NCBI GenBank assembly: GCA_023386865.1
Contig: JAEWIV010000128.1
Coordinates: 1 to 8,372 of the forward strand
DNA: 8,372 nucleotides
Reading direction: 5' to 3'
DNA from: Pseudomonadota bacterium
Lineage (GTDB): Bacteria > Pseudomonadota > Alphaproteobacteria > Reyranellales > Reyranellaceae
Under the pieces are notes generated by a model, which made no database searches, had not been told where the DNA came from, and saw nothing but the letters and a program-made list of their open reading frames with translations. The translations under genes and the position numbers were made by a program. Below are positions 1-6,000 of the stretch, in pieces; positions within the stretch are counted from its first letter, which is position 1; each line of letters starts with the position of its first letter.

Positions 1-102
1 GTGTTTATTTGCCTTTTCCCTGCAAGATATTAGAACCGGCGCGCGTGCAGACAACCTCTTAGTCGACGAGCCCCCAGCCCACGCGGCGATAATAGTTCAG
101 TG

Positions 103-125
103 GATTGCAGCCCTTCCCTGCAATC
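103..125. repeat. Perfect 8-bp inverted repeat
   Basis: The arms GATTGCAG (103-110) and CTGCAATC (118-125) are exact reverse complements separated by 7 bases. No run of T follows on either strand, so it does not look like an intrinsic terminator. A further copy of GATTGCA lies at 195-201, just before the ribosome binding site of the crotonase gene. Seen: the palindrome and the third half-site. Inferred: a possible operator for a dimeric regulator of the crotonase gene. Confidence 0.55.
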
Positions 126-128
126 ACG

Positions 129-168
129 TGCCATTTGTAGCGATAGCGTCCCATTTGTATCGTTGCGC
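129..168. repeat. Tandem 20-bp direct repeat upstream of crotonase
   Basis: CCATTTGTAGCG (131-142) recurs as CCATTTGTATCG (151-162), 11 of 12 bases identical and exactly 20 bases apart, with partial similarity over the whole 20-base unit (129-148 against 149-168). The spacing is close to two helical turns, so a protein could bind both copies on the same face of the DNA. It lies 50-90 bases before the crotonase start and overlaps the best promoter candidate. Regulatory function is inferred. Confidence 0.5.
135..163 (+). promoter_or_regulatory. Weak sigma70-like promoter candidate for crotonase
   Basis: TTGTAG (135-140) and TATCGT (158-163) are separated by exactly 17 bases. The matches to consensus are only 3 of 6 and 4 of 6. 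Transcription would start near 170 and give a leader of about 50 bases. It lies inside the tandem repeat, which would suit a regulated promoter. The boxes are poor, so this is only a candidate. Confidence 0.25.
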
Positions 169-218
169 CCTTTTGCTCATCATGCACCCCACAAGATTGC
201 ACATGAGGAAACCCCAGG

Positions 219-1040
219 ATGGCATATGACTCGGTTTTATACGGTGTCACCGATCAGATTTGCACGATAGCACTCAACCGGCCCGAGAAGTTGAATGCCT
301 GGACGCATCAGATGCACCTCGACCTCAAGGAGGCGATGCACCGCGCGGGCGCCGACCCCGAGGTCCGCGCGATCATCCTGACCGGCAGCGGCCGCGGTTT
401 CTGTGCCGGTGCGGACATGAGCGGCCTGCAGGCGATTGGTGCCGGCCGCGGTTCCGACCGCTCCGGCAAGATCGCACACGCACTGCAAGGGGGCAGCACG
501 CTGCCCGAGTTCAAGATGAACTATTCCTACTTTCCGGCGATCCCGAAGTTCATCATCGCCGCCATCAACGGCCCGGCAGCCGGCCTCGGCTTCGTGATCC
601 CGCTCTATGCCGATCTGCGGTTCGCCGCCGAGTCGGCCGTTTTCACGACGTCGTTCGCCCAGCGCGGCCTCATCGCCGAGCACGGCGTCAGCTGGCTGCT
701 GCCGCGCCTGGTGGGGCTGCCCGCCGCTTTGGACCTGCTGTGTTCGGCACGCAAGTTCCGCGCCCCGGAAGCGCTGGAGCTCGGCTTGGTGAGCCGGGTC
801 ATTCCCGACGACAAGTTGATGGCCGAGACCCGCGCCTACGCAACGATGCTCGCCAAGACCGTGTCGCCGCGCTCGGTCGCGGTGATGAAGCGGCAAGTGT
901 GGGAGGCCGAGTTCCAGACCCTGGCGGAGGCCACCACCCAGGCCAATTACGAGATGGAGCTCTCGTTCCAGACCGCCGATTTCAAGGAAGGCGTCGCCCA
1001 CTTCCTGGAAAAGCGCGCCGCACGGTTCACGGGGCAATAG
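219..1040 (+). CDS. Crotonase-family enoyl-CoA hydratase/isomerase-like protein
   Basis: This 273-residue protein has the usual length and fold signature of the crotonase superfamily, cytosolic enzymes acting on acyl-CoA thioesters. Visible are LNRPEKLNA (19-27), the first oxyanion-hole loop RGFCAGADMSG (59-69), the second loop INGPAAGLG (116-124), the PRLVG segment (162-166) and the C-terminal FKEGVAHFLEKR (255-266). The two catalytic glutamates of rat enoyl-CoA hydratase (E144, E164) align with V126 and F146, so both are missing. E154, in GLIAEHG, falls where 4-chlorobenzoyl-CoA dehalogenase has its nucleophilic Asp145. The reaction therefore remains open: isomerase, hydrolase or atypical hydratase. 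The ATG start is supported by GAGGAA at 205-210, eight bases upstream. The gene stands alone on this strand and converges on the ABC permease gene 13 bases away, with no clear terminator between. A related paralogue lies at 3768-4631. Confidence 0.93.
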   Translation: MAYDSVLYGVTDQICTIALNRPEKLNAWTHQMHLDLKEAMHRAGADPEVRAIILTGSGRGFCAGADMSGLQAIGAGRGSDRSGKIAHALQGGSTLPEFKMNYSYFPAIPKFIIAAINGPAAGLGFVIPLYADLRFAAESAVFTTSFAQRGLIAEHGVSWLLPRLVGLPAALDLLCSARKFRAPEALELGLVSRVIPDDKLMAETRAYATMLAKTVSPRSVAVMKRQVWEAEFQTLAEATTQANYEMELSFQTADFKEGVAHFLEKRAARFTGQ

Positions 1041-1053
1041 AGCCGCGGTCCGC

Positions 1054-1851
1054 TCAGACCTTCTCCGTCTCGCTGGCACGCGGCTGCCACGTCATCAGGC
1101 GGCGCTCGACCGAACCGACGGCCGCGTCGAGGGCCAGCGCGAAGGCCGTCAGAACCAGGATGCCGGCGAACACCGTGTTGATGTCGAAGGTGCCCTCGGC
1201 CTGCAGGATCAGGTAGCCGACGCCGCGCGAGGAGCCGAGATATTCACCGACCACTGCGCCGACGAACGCGAGGCCCACCGCGTTGTGCAGGCTGGCGAAC
1301 ACCCAGCTCATGGCAGACGGGAGGTAGATCGAGCGCAGCAGCTGGCGCCGCGAGGCGCCCAGCATGCGAGCGTTGGCGATCAGATTGGGGCTGACCTCGC
1401 GCACGCCCTGGTAGACGTTGAAGAACACCACGAAGAAGACCAGCGTGACGCCCAACGCCACCTTGGACCAGATGCCGAGGCCGAACCACACCGCGAAGAT
1501 CGGCGCCAGCACGACGCGCGGCATGGAGTTGAAGCCCTTGATGTAGGGATCCATCACCGCCGAGGCCGTCGGCGACAGCGCCAGCCACAGGCCGATCGCC
1601 AGGCCGAACGCTGAGCCGATGAAGAAGCCGAGCGCCGTTTCGAGCAGGGTGATGCCGAGATGGCCGAAGATCTCGCCCGTCGCGAACCAGTCGACGATGA
1701 TCCAGAACACCTTCTGCGGCTCGCCGAAGAAGAAGGCGGCGCGGTTGGCCTTGTCGAAATAGAACGGCGGGATCAGTCCGGGCGCCGTCATGACGTACCA
1801 GAAGGCGATGACCAGGCCGAGCACCAGGATCTGGAGCGAACGCAGCCTCAC
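1054..1851 (-). CDS. NitT/TauT-type ABC importer, permease subunit
   Basis: This 265-residue inner-membrane protein has the size and helix pattern of SsuC/TauC-type permeases (binding-protein-dependent transport inner-membrane family). Hydrophobic segments lie near residues 6-24, 68-92, 113-127, 131-148, 183-205 and 226-246. The cytoplasmic EAA loop that docks on the ATPase is visible at about 157-183, with NARMLGASRRQLLRSIYLP in the expected form. The start is GTG at 1851, one base after the stop of the ATPase gene, with AAGG nine bases upstream, which indicates translational coupling. It is the last gene of the minus-strand run. The transported substrate cannot be read from the permease; relatives move nitrate, taurine, alkanesulfonates, pyrimidine precursors or aromatic acids. 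Confidence 0.93.
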   Translation of the reverse strand: MRLRSLQILVLGLVIAFWYVMTAPGLIPPFYFDKANRAAFFFGEPQKVFWIIVDWFATGEIFGHLGITLLETALGFFIGSAFGLAIGLWLALSPTASAVMDPYIKGFNSMPRVVLAPIFAVWFGLGIWSKVALGVTLVFFVVFFNVYQGVREVSPNLIANARMLGASRRQLLRSIYLPSAMSWVFASLHNAVGLAFVGAVVGEYLGSSRGVGYLILQAEGTFDINTVFAGILVLTAFALALDAAVGSVERRLMTWQPRASETEKV

Positions 1852-1852
1852 G

Positions 1853-2674
1853 TCACGCTGCCTTCTGTGCGGCGTAGGCCTTCAGCACCTCTTCCTTCAT
1901 GGCCGCCCAGATCTCGCGATGCAGCGCGAGGAAGCCGGGCGTCATGCGGATCTCCGACACGTCGCGCGGCCGGGGCAGGTCGACCTTGAAGTCGCCGATC
2001 GGTCGCGTCGCCGGACCGGCGGACAACACCACGACGCGGTCGGAAAGCGCGATCGCCTCCTCGAGGTCGTGGGTGATGAACAGCACGGATTTCCGGTCCT
2101 CCGCCCACAGCGCCAGGAGCTCGTTCTCCATGAGCTGGCGCGTCTGCACGTCGAGCGCCGAGAAGGGCTCGTCCATCAACAGGATGTCGGGGCTGAGGAT
2201 CAGCGTCTGGGCGAGCGCCAGGCGCTTGCGCATGCCTCCCGACATCTGATGCGGGTAGCGATCGCCGAAGCCCGCCAGCCCGACGCGGCGCAGCCACGCC
2301 TCGCCCTGCATCACCGCCTCGGTCCGGGCAACGCCCCTGAACTCGAGGCCCGCGATCACATTGTCGATGCCGGTGCGCCACGGCATCAGGGCGTCGGCCT
2401 GGAACATGTAGCCGGCGCGCCGATTGACGCCGTCGGCCGCGATCAGCGGCTGGCCGAACACCCGGACCGACCCTTGCGACGGCGCCAGCAGGCCGGCCGC
2501 TATATTGAGCAACGTGGACTTGCCGCAGCCGGTGGGGCCGACGACCGAGACGAACTCGCCGGCGGTCACGGTGAGCGAAGCGTCCGCCACCGCGGTGTAG
2601 GCTCCGCCGCCGTCGCGGGCGGCGAAGCGGCAGGTGATGTCCTCCAGCTCGAGCGCCGGACCGTCGACGCTCAT
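1853..2674 (-). CDS. NitT/TauT-type ABC importer, ATPase subunit
   Basis: This 273-residue ABC ATPase powers the importer and sits on the cytoplasmic face of the membrane. The ordered motifs are the Walker A GPTGCGKST (46-54), the Q-loop MFQADALMPW with Q92, the signature MSGGMRKR (144-151), the Walker B ILLMDEP (164-170) with E169, the D-loop SALD (172-175) and the switch histidine H202 in ITHDLEEA. The SGGM-type signature and the size match the SsuB/TauB/NrtD group. The chosen ATG at 2674 overlaps the stop of the binding-protein gene by one base (TGATG); the open frame extends further upstream, but only antisense-free sequence already used by the binding protein lies there. One base separates its stop from the permease GTG. 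All catalytic motifs are intact, so the subunit should be active. Confidence 0.95.
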   Translation of the reverse strand: MSVDGPALELEDITCRFAARDGGGAYTAVADASLTVTAGEFVSVVGPTGCGKSTLLNIAAGLLAPSQGSVRVFGQPLIAADGVNRRAGYMFQADALMPWRTGIDNVIAGLEFRGVARTEAVMQGEAWLRRVGLAGFGDRYPHQMSGGMRKRLALAQTLILSPDILLMDEPFSALDVQTRQLMENELLALWAEDRKSVLFITHDLEEAIALSDRVVVLSAGPATRPIGDFKVDLPRPRDVSEIRMTPGFLALHREIWAAMKEEVLKAYAAQKAA

Positions 2675-3708
2675 CAACTGCGCTTGCCGGCGCGCGCCGC
2701 GAACTCGTTGGTCCAGGTATCGGCAAGCTTGATGCTGGCCGGCTTGATGGCGGGATCCCCCTCGGCCAGGAACTTCAGGCAGTTCTCGGGACCGCCGGCC
2801 GGCATCTGGCCGTCCGGCGAGATCGTGTCGCGCACGGCAGCGAATGCCTTCTCGTAGAGCGTGCGATCGCCCAGCAGATAGGCTTCCGGCACCGACTTGG
2901 CGACGTCGGTGGGCGACGCCGTCTGCAGCCACTGGTCGGCACGCACGATCGCGGTCGCCAGAGCCTGCGCCGTGTTCGGCGTCTTTTTCAGCAGATCGGG
3001 CTGGGCATAGAGGCAGGCCGCGGGGAAAGCCCCGCCGAACAGCTCCTGGTTGCCTTTCATGGTGCGCGTGTCGACCATGACCTTGATCAGCTTCTTGTCC
3101 TCGAGGATGGTGACCGCCGGATCTGCCTGGGAGATGCCATCGACCTCGCCCTTCTCGATCGCGGCGACCACCGAAGCACCGGCACCGACGCCGATCGCCA
3201 CGATGTCGGAGGCCTTTAGCCCGCCCTTGGCCGCCCAGTTGTTGACCAGCATGTGGGTCTGAGAACCGGGTGCGGTGACGCCGAACTTCATGCCCTTGAT
3301 GTCGGCCGGTCCCTTGACCTTGGCCGCCACGTCGTTGCGCAGCCCGATGGCGAGCTGCATGCCGCGGCCGATCAGGGCGAAGCCGACGATGTCCTGGCCA
3401 CGCTGCTGCATGCGGATCGTGTGCTCGTAGGCGCCGGCGACGACGTCGGCGCTGCCGCCCATCAGGGCCTGCAGCGATTTGGCGCCGCCCTGGAAATCGT
3501 TGATCTCGACGTCGTGGCCGGCCTCCTTGAAGTAGCTCTTGGTCTCGGCGATGGTCAGCGACAGGTAGTAGAGCGCCGACTTGCCGCCGACCGCCAGCAC
3601 GACCTTGGTCTTCTCGGGCTTGCCTTGCGCTCGCGCGACGTAGGGCGCGGCCACCAATGCCGGGGCCGCGGCCAATATCGTCCGACGCCGCATATGCAGC
3701 TTCTTCAT
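2674..3708 (-). CDS. NitT/TauT-type ABC importer, periplasmic substrate-binding protein
   Basis: This 344-residue protein belongs to the NMT1/TauA/SsuA-like binding proteins that deliver a small anion to the importer. The N-terminus has MRRRTIL, a twin-arginine-like motif (residues 6-12), a hydrophobic Ala-rich stretch and a cleavage site ARA-QG after residue 27, so export is probably by Tat. Mature-domain hallmarks include FQGGAKSLQALMGGSADVV (72-90), the domain-crossing LIGRGMQLAIGLR (112-124), IKGMKFGVTAPGSQTH (137-152) and the hinge-side IEKGEVDGISQADPA (184-198). The ATG at 3708 is preceded by GGAGG with a 5-base spacer, the strongest ribosome binding site in the run, which fits the need for excess binding protein. 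A second ATG at 3693 (MRRR) would give a more typical Tat peptide but lacks such a site. The ligand is not identifiable from sequence; the crotonase context suggests an organic acid, which is an inference. Confidence 0.93.
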   Translation of the reverse strand: MKKLHMRRRTILAAAPALVAAPYVARAQGKPEKTKVVLAVGGKSALYYLSLTIAETKSYFKEAGHDVEINDFQGGAKSLQALMGGSADVVAGAYEHTIRMQQRGQDIVGFALIGRGMQLAIGLRNDVAAKVKGPADIKGMKFGVTAPGSQTHMLVNNWAAKGGLKASDIVAIGVGAGASVVAAIEKGEVDGISQADPAVTILEDKKLIKVMVDTRTMKGNQELFGGAFPAACLYAQPDLLKKTPNTAQALATAIVRADQWLQTASPTDVAKSVPEAYLLGDRTLYEKAFAAVRDTISPDGQMPAGGPENCLKFLAEGDPAIKPASIKLADTWTNEFAARAGKRS

Positions 3709-3741
3709 CGTTTCCTCCGAATGGATTTGTTGGCGGCGAGA

Positions 3742-3767
3742 TTGCCGCATGGGCCTACCCGCGGCAA
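3742..3767 (-). promoter_or_regulatory. Intergenic hairpin between crotonase and binding-protein genes
   Basis: In the transcript, TTGCCGCGGG (from 3767) pairs with CCC plus GCGGCAA (to 3742), giving a 10-bp stem with a two-base bulge and a 4-base loop. It begins directly after the crotonase stop codon. TCTCG follows instead of a U-run, so it is not a standard terminator. Known roles of such elements ahead of binding-protein genes include protecting processed mRNA ends or partial attenuation. Here the role is inferred. Confidence 0.5.
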
Positions 3768-4631
3768 CTACTTGAAGGGCCGATCCTGCCACCACGGGAA
3801 ATAGGACGGCATGCCGCTGGTCACCTTCATGGGGAACTTCGCCGGGCGCTTCTGCAGGAAGGCTGTCACGCCCTCCTTCACATCGTCGGACTTGCCGCGC
3901 GCGTAGATGCCCTTGGAATCGATCTTGTGCGCTTCCATCGGGTGGTCGGCACCCAGCATCTTCCAGATCATTTGGCGGTTCAGCGCCACCGAGACGGGCG
4001 CGGTGTTGTCGGCGATCTCGCGCGCCAGCGCATAGGCCGACGGCAGAAGCTCGTCGGGCTTGTGGACCGAGCGCACCAGCCGGCCCGCGAGCGCCTCCTC
4101 GGCCGGGAAGACGCGGCCGGTCATCACCCATTCGAGCGCCTGTTGCGGACCGACCAGGCGCGGCAGGAACCAGCTCGAGCAGGCTTCCATGACGATCGCG
4201 CGGCGGGTGAAGACGAAGCCGTAACGCGCCGCCTCGGAGGCGAGCCGCACGTCCATGGCGAGCTGCATGGTGACGCCGACACCGACCGCGGGTCCATTGC
4301 AGGCGGCGATGGTCGGCTTCAGCAGATCGAACAGCCGCAAGGTGAACAGGCCGCCGCCATCTCGATGGCCGTCCAGCCCGGGATCGACCGGTCCGCGGTT
4401 CTCGGCATTGAAGGTGTTGGCCCCGCCCGAGAGGTCGGCGCCGGCGCAGAAGCCGCGGCCGGCGCCCGTGAACACCACGGCGCGCACGTCGTCGTCGCGG
4501 TCGGCACGGTCCATGGCGTCGAGCAGCTCCGACAGCATCCTGCCGGTGAAGGCGTTCAGCTTGTCCGGCCGGTTCAGCGTGACGGTGAGAATGCCGTCCC
4601 TGGTCTCGTACTTGATCTGCTCGTAGTCCAC
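3768..4631 (-). CDS. Crotonase-family enoyl-CoA hydratase/isomerase-like protein (second copy)
   Basis: This 287-residue crotonase carries LNRPDKLNA (19-27), RGFCAGADLSGG (59-70), NGPAVGVGV (112-120), the PRLVG segment (157-161) and a C-terminal VKEGVTAFLQKRPAKF (251-266), followed by a short extension rich in Trp, Tyr and Phe ending at residue 287. As in the plus-strand copy, the two hydratase glutamates are absent (T121 and F141 in their places), while E149 occupies the position of Asp145 of 4-chlorobenzoyl-CoA dehalogenase. The two proteins are clearly related but well diverged, so this is not a recent duplication. The GTG start is decided by GAGGG (4639-4643) seven bases upstream, overlapping the stop of the transporter gene. 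It directly precedes the ABC importer genes, with a 59-base gap, suggesting it processes the CoA ester of the imported compound or a downstream intermediate; this is inferred. Confidence 0.92.
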   Translation of the reverse strand: MDYEQIKYETRDGILTVTLNRPDKLNAFTGRMLSELLDAMDRADRDDDVRAVVFTGAGRGFCAGADLSGGANTFNAENRGPVDPGLDGHRDGGGLFTLRLFDLLKPTIAACNGPAVGVGVTMQLAMDVRLASEAARYGFVFTRRAIVMEACSSWFLPRLVGPQQALEWVMTGRVFPAEEALAGRLVRSVHKPDELLPSAYALAREIADNTAPVSVALNRQMIWKMLGADHPMEAHKIDSKGIYARGKSDDVKEGVTAFLQKRPAKFPMKVTSGMPSYFPWWQDRPFK

Positions 4632-4638
4632 GAATGAG

Positions 4639-4643
4639 CCCTC
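4639..4643 (-). promoter_or_regulatory. Ribosome binding site overlapping the previous stop codon
   Basis: GAGGG lies seven bases before the GTG of the second crotonase and shares bases with the TGA (4644-4642) that ends the SMR transporter gene. It supports the GTG start, which has no in-frame ATG alternative nearby, and suggests translational coupling across the junction of the two functional modules. Confidence 0.6.
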
Positions 4644-4974
4644 ATGCCTGGTTGATCAGCACCACACCGCCCATGATGAGGACAATGCCGCCGATCTGCT
4701 TGATGCCGAACGGCTCGCCGAAAAGGAAGTGTCCGAGCACCGCCACGATCGCATAGGACAGCGACACGCTGGGAAAGGCGACGGATACGGGGATCTTGCG
4801 AAGGGCGACGATGTAGAGAAAAGCCGCTGAGCCGTAGAGCGCCAGGCCGGCCAGCGTCGAAGGCCGCAAGAGCTGGCTCACGAAGTCGGGGGCGTCGGCG
4901 CCGGCCTTGAGCAGCATCTGTCCGGCGATGCCCGCAAGGATGCCGATGCCAAGCGCCACGTAGTAGATCGTCAT
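4642..4974 (-). CDS. Small four-helix SMR/EamA-type transporter, ArnE/ArnF-like
   Basis: This 110-residue protein is almost entirely hydrophobic, with four predicted helices near residues 3-23, 38-58, 66-85 and 92-108, the layout of the small multidrug resistance/EamA superfamily. It has GQMLLKAG (18-25) at the end of helix 1 and FGEPFG (85-90) before helix 4, both typical of the ArnE/ArnF-like branch. The Glu14 of drug-exporting EmrE has no counterpart in helix 1, arguing against a multidrug pump. In Arn-type systems a pair of such proteins flips undecaprenyl-phosphate-linked aminoarabinose across the inner membrane; here only one subunit is encoded, so it would act as a homodimer. It follows the ArnC-like glycosyltransferase by 3 bases, with CGGGAG as ribosome binding site at 4984-4989. 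The flippase role comes from context. Confidence 0.85.
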   Translation of the reverse strand: MTIYYVALGIGILAGIAGQMLLKAGADAPDFVSQLLRPSTLAGLALYGSAAFLYIVALRKIPVSVAFPSVSLSYAIVAVLGHFLFGEPFGIKQIGGIVLIMGGVVLINQA

Positions 4975-4977
4975 CGC

Positions 4978-6000
4978 TCAGGACTCCCGTCGGATGGGCT
5001 CGCGGTGCGGCTGACCCGCGGCCCGCGTATCGACCTCGGGCCGCTCGGTCTCCAGGCCCTCGGGACCGCGGTGGAAGACCTCGCGCACCAGATACTGCGG
5101 CTTGCGGTTGACCGCCAGGAACATGCGGCCGAGATACTCGCCGATCAGCCCGACCACCACGAGCTGCACGCCGGCCAGCACCAGCACAGCCACCATCAGC
5201 GACGCCCACCCCTGTGGGGGCTTGTCCGAGATGATGGCTTCGACGACGACGATGACGGCGGCGATCGCTCCCAGAGCGCCGAACGCCAGGCCGAACAATG
5301 TGGCGAGGCGCAGCGGCATCACCGAGAAATTGAGGAACATCGACAGCCACAGCCGCACCAGGCGGCGCAAGGTGTAGTTCGAGCGGCCCTCGACGCGCGG
5401 CAGATGCTCGACCTGCAGGCGCCCGACTTTCTGGGTGACCTGGAACACCAGCCCGTCGACATAGGGATAGGGCCCCTCGTAGCTCGCCACGATGCGCTCG
5501 CGCACGAAGGCGGAGATGCAGCGGAAGCTCGAGAGATAGAGGCCCGGCGGCTTGTCGATCAGGCGATCGGCGCACCAGTTGGTGAAGCGGCTGCCGAGGT
5601 TGCGCCAGGCGGCATGCTGCTTCTCGGCATAGTATGTGTAGACCGCGTCGTAGCCGCCGTCGCGCGCATGCTCGAACAGGCGCTTCACCTCGCCCGGCGG
5701 GTTCTGCAGGTCGTCGTCCATGGTGATGGCGTAGGCGCCCTTCGCGCGCGACAGTCCTGCCATGACGGCGTTGTGCTCGCCGTAATTGCGGCTGAGGTTC
5801 AGCACCGTGACGGGCGCCCCGGGCTCGGCCGCGAGCCGCTTGCAGACATCGAGGCTGTCGTCGGGGCTGCAGTCGACCACCAGGACGATCTCCAGCCCGC
5901 CCTCTATGTCGAGGCCGCGCAGGGCACCCACCAGCTCGCCGACGGTACCGGCGCCGTTGTAGACGGGAACGACCACGGAAAGCGCCGGCATGTCAGCCAT
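4978..6000 (-). CDS. ArnC/GtrB-like family 2 glycosyltransferase (polyprenyl-phosphate sugar synthase)
   Basis: This 340-residue enzyme has a cytosolic GT-A domain followed by two membrane helices, the architecture of ArnC, GtrB and bacterial dolichol-phosphate-mannose-synthase relatives, which move a sugar from a nucleotide donor to undecaprenyl phosphate. Visible are SVVVPVYN (8-15), the nucleotide-binding VVDCSPDDS (41-49), LNLSRNYGEHNAVMAGLS (67-84), the metal-binding DDDLQNPP (95-102), and helices at about 231-257 and 266-292, followed by IGEYLGRMF (286-294) and KPQYLVREV (300-308), near-signature features of this subfamily. The charged tail (310-340) is poorly conserved-looking. The start is ATG at 6000, overlapping the methyltransferase stop by 8 bases; ATG at 5991 is an equally acceptable alternative, and neither has a strong ribosome binding site. 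The sugar is not predictable from sequence. Confidence 0.92.
   Translation of the reverse strand: MADMPALSVVVPVYNGAGTVGELVGALRGLDIEGGLEIVLVVDCSPDDSLDVCKRLAAEPGAPVTVLNLSRNYGEHNAVMAGLSRAKGAYAITMDDDLQNPPGEVKRLFEHARDGGYDAVYTYYAEKQHAAWRNLGSRFTNWCADRLIDKPPGLYLSSFRCISAFVRERIVASYEGPYPYVDGLVFQVTQKVGRLQVEHLPRVEGRSNYTLRRLVRLWLSMFLNFSVMPLRLATLFGLAFGALGAIAAVIVVVEAIISDKPPQGWASLMVAVLVLAGVQLVVVGLIGEYLGRMFLAVNRKPQYLVREVFHRGPEGLETERPEVDTRAAGQPHREPIRRES

Larger units (their letters stand above)
1..218. other. Upstream non-coding region, lower GC
   Basis: I see no convincing gene in these 218 bases. GC is roughly 50 percent by hand count, clearly below the genes that follow. The region holds an inverted repeat, a tandem direct repeat and a weak promoter candidate, all listed separately. 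Nothing identifies an upstream gene; plus frame 1 meets a stop at 31-33. A minus-strand open frame ending at 59-61 exists but looks accidental. The likely role is the control region of the crotonase gene that starts at 219. Confidence 0.6.

Noticed and set aside
59..250. Minus-strand 63-codon open frame in the upstream region
   Set aside because: Its start lies inside the crotonase gene, it has no ribosome binding site, it spans the inverted and tandem repeats, and the product shows no recognisable motif.
1035..1062. Possible bidirectional terminator between the convergent crotonase and permease genes
   Set aside because: Only 4-bp stems with no T-run can be drawn in the 13-base gap and its flanks.
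237..1079. Long minus-strand open frame opposite the first crotonase
   Set aside because: It mirrors a clear crotonase coding frame; the product is low-complexity, rich in Arg, Gly and His, as expected for antisense frames in GC-rich DNA.
1848..2726. Second minus-strand frame across the ATPase gene
   Set aside because: The product is Arg/Ala/Pro-rich without ABC motifs, while the other frame holds every Walker and signature motif.
1790..2857. Plus-strand open frame opposite the ATPase gene
   Set aside because: Antisense shadow of an intact, fully motif-bearing ATPase gene; no family features.
5230..5260. GAC/GAT repeat-like stretch
   Set aside because: It is simply Val/Ile-rich helix coding on the minus strand of the glycosyltransferase, not a repeat array.
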